From Candidatus Brocadia sp. (GTDB lineage: Bacteria; Planctomycetota; Brocadiia; Brocadiales; Brocadiaceae): a stretch of 64,000 bases of DNA. The DNA lies in contig JABWAQ010000002.1 of NCBI GenBank assembly GCA_013360945.1, positions 1 through 64,000 on the forward strand, read 5' to 3'. The position numbers and the translations under genes were made by a program. Under the pieces are notes generated by a model that saw only the letters and a program-made list of their open reading frames with translations, made no database searches and was not told the origin of the DNA. Position 1 is the stretch's first letter, and every line of letters starts with the position of its first letter. Positions 28,176 through 37,086 of this stretch are shown here, piece by piece.

Positions 28176-28541
28176 CTACTCGAAATAGGCAGCCCCACAA
28201 CGGTCTGATTCCCAGGTAGTGACCTTTTCCACCTTCACACCTGCCGGCAGGACATTCTTTAATTCACCATACAGGATTTTAGAAAGATTTTCGGTTGTTG
28301 GGTTTAGAACCTTAAAATCGGCAATTTCATTCAAATAGGCATGGTCAAACCTGCCGATAATCTCTCCAATGACACGTTTCGCATCTCTAAAGTCCATAAC
28401 CATACCCAATTTATCCAGCTTTTCGGCCTTTAAGACAACCAGAACCTTCCAGTTATGACCGTGAAGCCTTTCGCATTGTCCTTTATATTCTCGCAAGTTA
28501 TGCGCAGCGGAAAAATCAGTTTCAATGATGAGCTCAAACAT
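28176..28541 (-). CDS. queD: 6-pyruvoyltetrahydropterin/6-carboxytetrahydropterin synthase family
   Basis: A 121-residue T-fold protein. The zinc histidines are visible (FSAAHNL and HGHNW), as is the CxxxHGH motif in QCERLHGHNW, which defines the QueD group making 6-carboxy-5,6,7,8-tetrahydropterin for queuosine. The C-terminal WESDRCGAAYFE carries the usual conserved Glu. No queC, queE or queF is beside it. It is separated by 29 nt from the hexulose-phosphate-synthase fusion and probably co-transcribed with it. Confidence 0.85.
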   Translation of the reverse strand: MFELIIETDFSAAHNLREYKGQCERLHGHNWKVLVVLKAEKLDKLGMVMDFRDAKRVIGEIIGRFDHAYLNEIADFKVLNPTTENLSKILYGELKNVLPAGVKVEKVTTWESDRCGAAYFE

Positions 28542-28718
28542 CTTTTATACACCAAGAATGCTTTAATTCGACATGGTTACAGGAAGCCAAAAACTATATT
28601 ACAATTTAAAAAATCTTATCACTCACAAAAATAAAAGTCAAGGGATTTTTCTTTGTTTACACAGACTTAAACGCTCATTATAAAAAAACATAGGATAATT
28701 TGAAATCCATCGGACGCA

Positions 28719-30596
28719 TCACTTCCTCTTAAACTGTTTCTGTAACTCGTCCAAAGAAAAAGACAGGGTTGTGGGTCTGCCGTGCGGGCAGTTATTTGTA
28801 TATAGCCGGAGATTCTTTTTCATTTTCAGAAGATCTTCTATCTCTTGCGGCTCTAATCTCTGTCCGGCTTTAATAGCGCCTTTACAGGCCATGATGCTCA
28901 TTAGTTTATTTAAAATCCTGTCTTTACCCCTTGAGTAGTCATCGTCGCCCAACTCGGTTAACACGCTTTCTATAAATTCCTTGCCGTGCAAATGCCTCAG
29001 AACCTGAGGGAAGGCGCGAATCACCATCGTATGCTGTCCGAATTCCTCAACCTCAACCCCCAGATCTCCAAGGAATTCCTTCAAGCTGATAATAGTAAAA
29101 AAATCCTTTGGACTCAACTCAACCAGCTCTGGTATCAACAAGCGTTGACTGGGTGGTTTGGAAACACGCATGCCCCTTTCTATTTCATGATATAAAATTA
29201 TCTCATGCAAGGCGTGTTGATCGATAATATTCAGCCCGTCACAAGTCTCTTCAACAATAAAAGCATTGTGAATCTGAAAACAAGTCCTCTTTTTATTAAT
29301 GCCCGCCGACGGAAAGGCATTTTTTTCCTCATCTGTTTCCCTGTAGGTATCACTTTTGTTGCATGCCCTCGATTTTGTCTCATCCGGAAACTGATTTTCC
29401 ACTTCTTTGTCCTTCGCTTCACGAGGGCGGAAGAGAGAGAGACGATTGTCATCCTCTTTTGCAGGTCTATGGCTCTGGGGAATCTCCTCTGTTTTTCCAA
29501 AAGAAAACTGTTCCCATAAGGATTTCTTTACAAAGTCGATCTCCTCATCCTTTTCCGATTCCTTTCCTGACTTTGGAATTGAAGATGACACGTCAAGAGA
29601 TTTAGCAGTTGATTGGTTCAAGCCTTCTTTTAACGCAGAGAGGACATAATTATAGATTGCGTTGGTATTTCGAAAACGCACCTCGATCTTTGTTGGATGG
29701 ACATTCACATCCACCTCAGACGGTTCTATCTGCAAAAACAGAAACACGATCGGATACCTCTTATGCATGAGTTTCCCACGATAGGATTCATGAATAGCGC
29801 GAAAGATGGCGCTGTCTTTGATATAGCGGCCATTTAAAAATACAAACTGCATCCTCGCATTGGCCTTGTCAAAAAAAGGTGGCGCAATATGTCCCGAAAG
29901 GGAAAACATCTCTTCTCTGAGAAATACGGGAATGAGATTTTTTCCCATTTCGTCACCAAAAAATGTTTGAATCCGTTCAGCGGTCTCCTGAACAGGGGGA
30001 AGGTTGAACACCGTTCTGTTGTTATGCATGAGGGTAAAATGAATGACCGGATAGGACAGCGCAAATCTCGTAAGCACCTCAGAGATGTAAGCCATTTCCG
30101 TCGGGATTGTCCGTAAAAATTTTTTCCGGACGGGGACGTTAAAAAACAGATCACGCACCTCAATCTGCGTGCCTTCAGGCGCACCGCACTCCTTCATTTT
30201 TCCTAAAACTCCGCCGTCGATCGTTATTTCAGCCCCGTTCATCGACCCTTTTACCCTGGAAATAATGCCGGCGTGCGAAACCGCCCCGATGCTTGGCAGC
30301 GCCTCTCCCCGAAAACCCAGGGTGTGGATTGCAAACAGATCGTCTGCATTGCGGAGTTTGCTGGTAGTATGGCTTTGGAACGCGAGGGCAATGTCCTCCG
30401 CGTCCATTCCAATACCATCATCCGATATCCGTATTAATTTTCTGCCACCGTCCTCTAAATACGTATCAATCTTCGACGCCCTGGCATCAATCGCATTTTC
30501 AATCAACTCTTTTACCACAGCAGCCGGACGATCAATCACCTCGCCTGCAGCTATTTTGTTGATAACAGATGGGGGGAGAATTTTAATTTTTGACAT
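28719..30596 (-). CDS. mutL: DNA mismatch repair protein MutL
   Basis: A 625-residue GHKL ATPase of mismatch repair. The N-terminal motifs are intact: IAAGEVIDRPAAVVKELIEN, DDGIGM, TSKL and GFRGEAL. The C-terminal endonuclease-type region is present with DQHALHE, ACKGAIKAGQRL and CPHGRPT. In the usual DQHA(x)2E(x)4E motif the last Glu position here is His, with a Glu one residue later. A charged, low-complexity linker (about residues 335-430) separates the two halves, as usual. It heads this minus-strand run; its start follows directly after the promoter-bearing gap to 30853. Confidence 0.92.
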   Translation of the reverse strand: MSKIKILPPSVINKIAAGEVIDRPAAVVKELIENAIDARASKIDTYLEDGGRKLIRISDDGIGMDAEDIALAFQSHTTSKLRNADDLFAIHTLGFRGEALPSIGAVSHAGIISRVKGSMNGAEITIDGGVLGKMKECGAPEGTQIEVRDLFFNVPVRKKFLRTIPTEMAYISEVLTRFALSYPVIHFTLMHNNRTVFNLPPVQETAERIQTFFGDEMGKNLIPVFLREEMFSLSGHIAPPFFDKANARMQFVFLNGRYIKDSAIFRAIHESYRGKLMHKRYPIVFLFLQIEPSEVDVNVHPTKIEVRFRNTNAIYNYVLSALKEGLNQSTAKSLDVSSSIPKSGKESEKDEEIDFVKKSLWEQFSFGKTEEIPQSHRPAKEDDNRLSLFRPREAKDKEVENQFPDETKSRACNKSDTYRETDEEKNAFPSAGINKKRTCFQIHNAFIVEETCDGLNIIDQHALHEIILYHEIERGMRVSKPPSQRLLIPELVELSPKDFFTIISLKEFLGDLGVEVEEFGQHTMVIRAFPQVLRHLHGKEFIESVLTELGDDDYSRGKDRILNKLMSIMACKGAIKAGQRLEPQEIEDLLKMKKNLRLYTNNCPHGRPTTLSFSLDELQKQFKRK

Positions 30597-30852
30597 AATT
30601 ATTACATTCCATGCAAAGCAATACTTGTTTAAATAATATCACGTAAGGTAATTAAATCATAATAAATTTGAGATATTGTTTTGGATACTTTAGTTGCAAG
30701 AAATGAAATATTATGACATAATAGCACAGTTATTCATCAAATAGACCGGGCAAAGTATAGCTAACCTGGTTGACCATGAAACAGCTACAGAGGCGGTGAA
30801 AAAATTGTTGACCTTAAATCAGACAAACCCTTTAAACAGGAGGAAGAACGCA

Positions 30853-31857
30853 ATGAGAAAATATTTTACCTTAGTTGGTTGGGTTTTTTTTGTAACAATG
30901 CTATCGTCGATAATTGTTACAAAAGGATATAGTCATGGATTGTTCGAAACGAGTCTGACCGTTGCGTCTTCAAGCTCCTATTCACCAGGAGTAAAAGCAA
31001 AAATTGAAATAAGCGGCACCGGCAAAGTAGAATTAACGATAGAGGGATTACGCTCCACTGATGATCAACTCGTCAATCAAAACAGCACCCTCATTATTGA
31101 AACAGAGATTAATGACACCTCTAAAACGTATTCAAAGCCATTCAATATTACCGATGGGAAGGCTGAATTAGAATTTACCCTTGAAGGGCTTAGTAAAGGT
31201 GATAAATTAGAAATTATTAATGTCTCAATTGATAAAGAAACAACTTCTGCGCCTACGCCTACTCCAATAGCAACCGTTTCGCCGATTCCAACCAACTCTC
31301 CCATAGCAACACCTACACCCTCCTCCTTCACCCATGCAGTTACAAACTCGATAATTCTGGTGCCAGGCGGCATAATAAACGAATCTACAACGCCGACACC
31401 AACACCTGTCACCTCCCCTTCGCCCACACCTGTGGTATCCCCAACAGCCATACCGGCAGATGTTGAGATAAAACCCGAAACCATCAACCTGAAGAGCAAC
31501 GGTAAGTTTAAGGTATTTATCGAGCTTGATTTTCCTTACGATGTTAATGATATCGTAAGAGAAACAATTGTATGTGAGGGCGCACCAGCCATTGACGGGA
31601 AAGTAGACAAAAAGAAATATATTGCAACATTTAACATACAAGACTTAGAAGTAGATTCTAACACAAACACTTACCATAGCCACAAAAATGATAAAAAAGA
31701 AGAAGTGTTTACCGTTACCGGTAAATTAGAAGACGGCGCAGGATTTGAGGGAAGCGACATGGTGAAAGTAAAAGACAAGGGGCATGGTCATGACGATGAT
31801 GATGATGATGATGATGACCACGACGATGACGGCCACGGAAGAATGGGTCGCCATTAA
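30853..31857 (+). CDS. Exported protein with Pro/Thr-rich linkers and Asp/His-rich tail
   Basis: A 334-residue protein with no family match that I recognise. It starts with a signal peptide (KYFTLVGWVFFVTMLSSIIV). A beta-rich domain (about residues 25-135) is followed by a low-complexity TPTPIATVSPIPTNSP-type linker, a short hydrophobic stretch, a second PTPTPVTSPSPTP linker, a second beta domain, and a C-terminal tail of alternating Gly, His and nine consecutive Asp residues ending GRMGRH. The tail should bind divalent metal ions or mineral. The ATG at 30853 was chosen over an upstream GTG because AGGAGG is 9 nt before it. A terminator follows. Confidence 0.75.
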   Translation: MRKYFTLVGWVFFVTMLSSIIVTKGYSHGLFETSLTVASSSSYSPGVKAKIEISGTGKVELTIEGLRSTDDQLVNQNSTLIIETEINDTSKTYSKPFNITDGKAELEFTLEGLSKGDKLEIINVSIDKETTSAPTPTPIATVSPIPTNSPIATPTPSSFTHAVTNSIILVPGGIINESTTPTPTPVTSPSPTPVVSPTAIPADVEIKPETINLKSNGKFKVFIELDFPYDVNDIVRETIVCEGAPAIDGKVDKKKYIATFNIQDLEVDSNTNTYHSHKNDKKEEVFTVTGKLEDGAGFEGSDMVKVKDKGHGHDDDDDDDDDHDDDGHGRMGRH

Positions 31858-31880
31858 ACAAAACGCCTTTTAAAATAAAT

Positions 31881-31917
31881 AAAATAGGGGGGACAAAAAA
31901 GCCTCCCCTTTTTATTT
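31881..31917 (+). terminator. Hairpin terminator after the Asp/His-rich protein gene
   Basis: AAAATAGGGGGGAC and GCCTCCCCTTTTTATTTT form a GC-rich stem with a purine loop and a following T-rich tract, 24 nt after the stop codon. This is an intrinsic terminator on the plus strand. Confidence 0.7.
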
Positions 31918-31988
31918 TTATTTTACTATAATTATTCATAGTGACGGATCAAAAAATCTTTTAACGAAAACCCTTGTGTAAAAAACAG

Positions 31989-33263
31989 ATGATTGCCCGG
32001 GAGTGGGAAACAGAAATTAACAAGTGCGCCAAATGCGGTAAATGCCGCTCAATCTGCCCCGTATTTCTTGAGACAGGGAATGAATCCATGGTAGCGCGCG
32101 GCCGCATAAGCCTTGCCGATGCATTACGAGACGGCGAAATTTTTCACACGGAACTATTGAGGGATTACCTCCTCTCCTGCAAAAAATGCCTCCGATGCTC
32201 CAGTATCTGCCCTTCAGGTGTAGACTATGATTTCATCATCCAAACCATGCTTGATGATCTGGCAAACCACCTTGGAATATGGTTAATTCCAAAGATAATA
32301 TTCAGGTTGTTTTTAACCCGGAGATGGCTGTTTAACATACTCCTGAAGTCTGCCACTTTGTTTCAACGCTTAGCGCCATTAAAGCGACATGGCGCCATGA
32401 GGCATCTGCCCTTCATATTTATGGGCGGCAGATGGATTCCGCCGTTGTCAAAAAAATCGGCGCTGAACAAATATCGCAACACAGGAAAGATAGCGAATCC
32501 AAAGATGAAAGTGGGATTTTATGTGGGTTGTCTCATTAACTATGTCTATACCGATATCGCCGATGCAGTAATCGAGGTATTAAACCATTTTGGGGTTGAG
32601 GTGGTTGTGCCCACAAAACAGTTGTGTTGCGGCATTCCTGCCCGGTCATTGGGTGATGTGAAAACAGCGCGGGAACTGGCTGACGTAAATGTAAAGGTGT
32701 TTGAGGAAGCCGATGTAGATTTTATCGTCAACGCCTGTGCCACCTGCGGAAGGACACTGAAAAAGGATTATCCCCGTATCCTGGGTGATAGCGCCTTAAA
32801 ATTCACGGATAAAATATACGACATCTCCGAGTTTATTGAAAAATATTTTGCATACGAGACAAAGTCCCTGAGCACAAAAATTACCTACCATGATCCCTGC
32901 CACCTCTATTGGGGTCAAAACATTGCAAAACAGCCGAGAGATATTTTAAGACGTTCTTCCGGGTTTCAAGAAATGGAGAATCCTGAACGGTGTTGCGGCG
33001 GCGGCGGGGTATTTAATTTATTACACTACGACCTCTCCATGAAAATTGGAGAGCACAAGGCAAGGTCTATTGAGAAAAGCGGCGCAGAGGTCGTAGCGAC
33101 AGGTTGTCCGGGATGTAGACTCCAAATTGAAGACCTGCTTGCCACACGAGGCTCTACGATAAAATGTACGCACACCATACAGATATTACGAGACGCTTTA
33201 TTAAAAACTTCCCAGTTGAAAGATTGCGCAAGACTAAAAGAGAGGGAAAGAACCATATCTTAA
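31989..33263 (+). CDS. glcF: Glycolate oxidase iron-sulfur subunit-like (GlcF/CCG domain protein)
   Basis: A 424-residue electron-transfer protein. Two 4Fe-4S ferredoxin-type motifs lie near the N-terminus (CAKCGKCRSICP and CKKCLRCSSICPSG). They are followed by two CCG domains: YVGCLINYVYTD with LCCGIPA, and HDPCHLYWGQ with RCCGGGG and a final TGCPGC. This is the layout of GlcF, LutA and heterodisulfide-reductase-like subunits. It probably partners a flavoprotein such as the GlcD-like protein at 46476, but they are 13 kb apart. Start: ATG 31989 begins the conserved region; a TTG at 31974 would add five residues, and neither has a strong ribosome site. Confidence 0.83.
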   Translation: MIAREWETEINKCAKCGKCRSICPVFLETGNESMVARGRISLADALRDGEIFHTELLRDYLLSCKKCLRCSSICPSGVDYDFIIQTMLDDLANHLGIWLIPKIIFRLFLTRRWLFNILLKSATLFQRLAPLKRHGAMRHLPFIFMGGRWIPPLSKKSALNKYRNTGKIANPKMKVGFYVGCLINYVYTDIADAVIEVLNHFGVEVVVPTKQLCCGIPARSLGDVKTARELADVNVKVFEEADVDFIVNACATCGRTLKKDYPRILGDSALKFTDKIYDISEFIEKYFAYETKSLSTKITYHDPCHLYWGQNIAKQPRDILRRSSGFQEMENPERCCGGGGVFNLLHYDLSMKIGEHKARSIEKSGAEVVATGCPGCRLQIEDLLATRGSTIKCTHTIQILRDALLKTSQLKDCARLKERERTIS

Positions 33264-33747
33264 AAAATAATAACACCTTAGTACTTTTTCATCCCTTGCA
33301 ACCGCAAACGGCAACGTCATCTACCCTAATCGCAGCATGGAGAGTAAACACGAGGCTCTTTTTTCGTATGCCTTTGGAAACTCCATTCGATTGCACAGAA
33401 ATGCCATGAAAAATTACAAAAAAGTACATGGTGGCCCGCTTTTTTATGTTTTTCTCCCGCCCGCCATTTCCATCCGGTTGGCCTAACCCTTGAGTACTCC
33501 TACCATTAAAAAACTTCGTCGCTTTTTTTGCCCCTGAAAATATGTTTGGAATACCATATTGTGGTAAGAGATCAAAACTCATATATGGGGAGGCAAGGAA
33601 ATTGAATACGTGTTGAATAATTCCATCGTACAAAATCTTTTTGTTCGTTATCATACAGGGAGCGTAACCCGTTTAGATACCGGTTCCCGTTTTATTTCGG
33701 CGAATATCCTGATCTTATAAAAAATATTTTGACATTTTTAGCAAAAA
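33264..33747. other. Intergenic region without a clear gene
   Basis: A gap of about 480 nt before the leader repeat. A 121-codon minus-strand frame exists (33289-33654) but has no recognised domain or ribosome site and is not supported. I see no tRNA or terminator. It separates glcF from the exported-protein pair. Confidence 0.55.
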
Positions 33748-33845
33748 CAAAATTAACCCTGTTATGGTTTAAAACCCTGGCATGGTTGACTTACGAATTT
33801 CGTGCTTCGGATTTTGACTTTTTCCGACTCGTTCGGGTTAGGAGC
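33748..33845 (+). promoter_or_regulatory. Dispersed leader repeat upstream of the MopE-like gene
   Basis: Contains AAAATTAACCCTG, GGTTGACTTACGAATTTCGT, TGCTTCGGATTTTGAC and CTCGTTCGGGTTAGGAGC, matching the leader at 3077-3152 along most of its length apart from a roughly 19-nt insertion. The TTAGGAG at 33838-33844 sits 6 nt before the ATG at 33851 and is a good ribosome site. Confidence 0.6.
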
Positions 33846-33850
33846 AAAAT

Positions 33851-35026
33851 ATGAGAAAGTTTGTTTTATACGCGAATATGATGGTTCTTCTTTTTTCCCT
33901 GACAACAAACCTGATGGCAGATGTAATTACGGTTTTTGAACAGACCTATGTGCGCAAGACCGGGTCACCCAAAACCCAGACAGACACATTCCCAGGCATT
34001 AAAGGCCTCGCTACTATACGGGTGATCAATGGCGGTCTTGAGGAAGCAGATGGCAACAAGAGGGTAAGCAGTGCAGACATTGTATTAAATAAGGAGACCA
34101 TCATCGACTCATCCAATTTTAATCAAAACGTAGAGGTCGTAGAAGTAGAGAAGACCCTTGACGGCAAAATAAATACGATTGCAGTTACCGTAAAAGGCAA
34201 ACCGGGAGGGGCATTAACCGTCCAGGTACTTGCCGGAGATGGAAATGTGGACTTTGACGGCGATGGTTTTACGGAAGTCGATGGGGATTGTGATGACAAG
34301 AATTCCTCTGTAAACCCGAAGGCCCAAGAACTACGCGACGGCGTGGACAATAACTGCGACGGACAGATTGACGAGGGGCTGAAAGCCACTTTTTATGAAG
34401 ATGCCGATGGCGACGGATACGGAAACCCACAGGTTACCACACAGGCATACAGCCCACCTTCAGGCTATGTTGCCAATAATACCGATTGTGACGACACCAA
34501 TGCCGTGGTAAATCCGGGGGCTACAGAGATAAAGAAGAATGGCATTGATGACGACTGCAACCCATCGACACCGGATGATGATGCGGTAGTGAACCTCCCT
34601 CCCGATCCCGGTGAGGAAGGAAAGAAGACACTGCTTGGGATAGATACGGATGGAGATGGTGTCCGTGACGACATTCAGAGGTACATATACCTTACCTATC
34701 CCGATGATAAGAAACTTCGATTAGGTCTTACGTACTATGCCAAAGAGTTTCAGGGCGTGCTCAAAGATGCTGACGACCGTGAGGTTTGTTATGATCATGC
34801 AAACAAAATGGTTCGCCATGGTGATTGCCTTTGGTACCTTAAGGGTGAAGAAGCCATAGACATTTGTCGTGCACTACGCGCTCAGATACTGAATACCAGA
34901 GAGCGCAGTATGGCGTACATCACGTACAGCGACAATCTGGGTGGCAGAGTAATTTCAGGCGCTCCTCAGAAAGAATGGAAGGACAGTTGTTCTTTTGATG
35001 TAGACAATACGGGAGGTGACCAATGA
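33851..35026 (+). CDS. Secreted protein with MopE-like metal-binding repeats
   Basis: A 391-residue protein with an N-terminal signal peptide (MVLLFSLTTNLMA). The first 130 residues form a beta-rich domain. Two Asp-rich repeats follow: FDGDGFTEVDGDCDD...NPKAQELRDGVDNNCDGQID, and ADGDGYGN...TDCDDTNAVVNPGATEI...DDDCNPSTPDDD. They match the putative metal-binding motif (MopE type) with paired Cys. An EF-like IDTDGDGVRDD comes after it, then a Cys-containing C-terminal domain. It is followed with a 4-nt ATGA overlap by a predicted secreted hydrolase, so the two are coupled. The ribosome site is provided by the leader repeat. The C-terminal domain is unassigned. Confidence 0.78.
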   Translation: MRKFVLYANMMVLLFSLTTNLMADVITVFEQTYVRKTGSPKTQTDTFPGIKGLATIRVINGGLEEADGNKRVSSADIVLNKETIIDSSNFNQNVEVVEVEKTLDGKINTIAVTVKGKPGGALTVQVLAGDGNVDFDGDGFTEVDGDCDDKNSSVNPKAQELRDGVDNNCDGQIDEGLKATFYEDADGDGYGNPQVTTQAYSPPSGYVANNTDCDDTNAVVNPGATEIKKNGIDDDCNPSTPDDDAVVNLPPDPGEEGKKTLLGIDTDGDGVRDDIQRYIYLTYPDDKKLRLGLTYYAKEFQGVLKDADDREVCYDHANKMVRHGDCLWYLKGEEAIDICRALRAQILNTRERSMAYITYSDNLGGRVISGAPQKEWKDSCSFDVDNTGGDQ

Positions 35027-36183
35027 AAATACGATTGATATTTACTTTATTACCCTTCGTTACTTTTCTTGCCCTGCCAGGTGTTGTTTATGGTGAGGGT
35101 GAACAACAATGTCAACCAGAGACCGTTGTCTTTTTTGGAAATGGCGTGTGGAATGATGTGGAGGATGCCAATGAAAGCAGGCGTAAATTGGAAAAACATC
35201 TGAATACACATATATCCGGAACAAATTTAGACGGTACAATAACATACAAGTTAGCATACAACCCTTCCAATGGTTATTTGGCAGACCTGCTGGAGACCTT
35301 TGAACAAGATTTACAAACAAACTACAGCCTGTTCTGGAACTATCTTGCCAACTGGGATACCATGCCAGACTTCCTTCAAGATAAAATAATAGAGATAGCA
35401 AATGAGGTTGACGCTGCTGTGGTAAGCGCCAACCCCTCGGTACAAGAGCATATCGCTTTATATAATACCTATTTAAGTGAAGGCAAAATGGTTGTGCTTG
35501 TGGCGCATTCCCAGGGCAATCTGTATGGCAATATTGCGTATCTCGGCATAGACCCGCAATATATCGATGGATTCGGCATCGTATCGGTGGCCAATCCAGA
35601 CGGTTACGTCGCCGGTGGGGGCCCCTACACGACGATTGATGAAGATTTCATCATCGGCAGCATTCCCTCTGCATTACCACAGAATCTTGACAATTTCTTT
35701 GGCCCCATCAACTGGGGCGATGTCTGGGGCGGCCATAATTTTATAAAGTCTTATATGGCCCCTGGGCACAATGCAGAAACAAAAATCCTGAATGACGTCG
35801 TCACTATGATCAATAAACTCATAACATCGAATACGGGCGCCGAAGCCACAGAAATAGTGCATACGTATAATCTTCTCGGGGTTGTCTGCGGTAATCCGGG
35901 CACAACCCTGGTGACAATACCGCAGGATGCATATATCACGGAAATCCTCACCTATCACTGGTGCGATGAAGGACAGCCTGCCGGAACACATGCTTTATAC
36001 AATACCATCTCATTCCTCACGTATGGGCCATTTCCAGCAACGACCAATTTTCGCGACTGGGCATCGTATCCCAATGCCTATGTGCCCGCAGGAAGCTATG
36101 AAGTTATCGACTCTGAACCAAGCACCTGGTCACACACGAATGGCGGTGGATTTGTGATAATCAAAGGAATGGTGTGTTATTAA
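35023..36183 (+). CDS. Secreted alpha/beta-hydrolase-like protein
   Basis: A 386-residue protein with a signal peptide (LIFTLLPFVTFLALPGVVYG). A strand-turn VVLVAHSQGNLYGN at residues 155-170 is a nucleophile-elbow motif (A-H-S-Q-G, an Ala replacing the first Gly), as in lipases/esterases. The Asp and His of the triad cannot be placed with certainty. It has no close family name that I recognise. It starts within the stop of the MopE-like gene and so is translated with it; a secreted metal-binding/hydrolase pair is a reasonable guess. Confidence 0.6.
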   Translation: MKIRLIFTLLPFVTFLALPGVVYGEGEQQCQPETVVFFGNGVWNDVEDANESRRKLEKHLNTHISGTNLDGTITYKLAYNPSNGYLADLLETFEQDLQTNYSLFWNYLANWDTMPDFLQDKIIEIANEVDAAVVSANPSVQEHIALYNTYLSEGKMVVLVAHSQGNLYGNIAYLGIDPQYIDGFGIVSVANPDGYVAGGGPYTTIDEDFIIGSIPSALPQNLDNFFGPINWGDVWGGHNFIKSYMAPGHNAETKILNDVVTMINKLITSNTGAEATEIVHTYNLLGVVCGNPGTTLVTIPQDAYITEILTYHWCDEGQPAGTHALYNTISFLTYGPFPATTNFRDWASYPNAYVPAGSYEVIDSEPSTWSHTNGGGFVIIKGMVCY

Positions 36184-36663
36184 TGTAGATTCGTTGTTGT
36201 AGTGGCCGTCCAAATTCAGTTCCATTGCAAGCACAATCGATTCCCTCCGTATAAACTCCGCGAAGCAATCCCTTCTCATCAATAACACAGGGGATTGCTT
36301 CGGGATAAAGTTTATCCTGAGTAATAACGAAGGGCCTTGCAATGACGTTCGGATGTATAGTTGCCTAAATTTTGCAAATGATTTTCGCGTAGCGAAAATC
36401 AGCTTTCTATAATACTCTTGCTCGGTAAAAATCCATGATAAACTTCAATTTTCTGCGGTTTTCCTGATCCACTTATATCCCTCTTCGTTTTTCCAAGTTC
36501 TCCCCTTCTCCTTTCTTACACATAATTTTTGTTAAAAGTTCAAAATTTTTTATTAAGAGATTATTATTCAAAAAAGCAAATAAACCTCACAACATTGTCT
36601 TGCATCCTTTAGAATTGCTGTTAGAATAAAATAAACGACTCATAAAGATGCCTTAAAGACCTT
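36184..36663. other. Intergenic region with hairpin repeat
   Basis: No gene. An inverted repeat is visible: CGAAGCAATCCC (36261-36272) and GGGGATTGCTTCG (36290-36302), with outer ATAAACTC/AAGTTTAT similarity. It belongs to the same family as the palindrome at 38395-38462. The rest is AT-rich and includes the probable promoter of the comEA-like gene. Confidence 0.6.
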
Positions 36664-37080
36664 ATGATTATTATGAATATATCACAGAAGCCATCCGGCA
36701 ATTTCTCCCCCACAAAAAAACAACTCCTGGTCATCTACTTTTTAGCAACGACGTTATTTATCGGCACCATCATAAAAGTAGGCATGGACTGCCATTGGTG
36801 GTTGCCGGAAACGGAAATTATGAGTAGTCTTCAACCGGAAGATATAAAGGTTAAACTGGACATCAACAAGTCACCGTGGTATGAACTAGTTTTATTACCA
36901 AAATTAGGTGAAGTAAAAGCAAAGGCAATCGTGGACTACCGCGAAAAACACGGCGATTTCAAGACTATAGATGAATTGTCCAGCATAAAAGGCATCGACA
37001 CATCTCTTATAGAAGTCATACGGGACAATATAAAGATCGGATCAGGCACAACCAACGCCGCCTCCGGTAATCAGGAGTAA
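36664..37080 (+). CDS. ComEA-like helix-hairpin-helix DNA-binding protein
   Basis: A 138-residue protein with one N-terminal membrane segment (LLVIYFLATTLFIGTIIKVG) and a C-terminal pair of helix-hairpin-helix motifs (ELVLLPKLGEVKAKAIVDYR, then KTIDELSSIKGIDTSLIEV). ComEA proteins bind DNA at the outer face of the cytoplasmic membrane for uptake; short single-pass versions occur widely and may have other roles. An alternative start at 36673 would drop three residues. It is 6 nt ahead of the permease gene. Confidence 0.75.
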   Translation: MIIMNISQKPSGNFSPTKKQLLVIYFLATTLFIGTIIKVGMDCHWWLPETEIMSSLQPEDIKVKLDINKSPWYELVLLPKLGEVKAKAIVDYREKHGDFKTIDELSSIKGIDTSLIEVIRDNIKIGSGTTNAASGNQE

Positions 37081-37086
37081 AATATT

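Noticed and set aside
33289-33654. 121-codon minus-strand frame in an intergenic gap
   Set aside because: No family resemblance, no ribosome site; low-confidence only.
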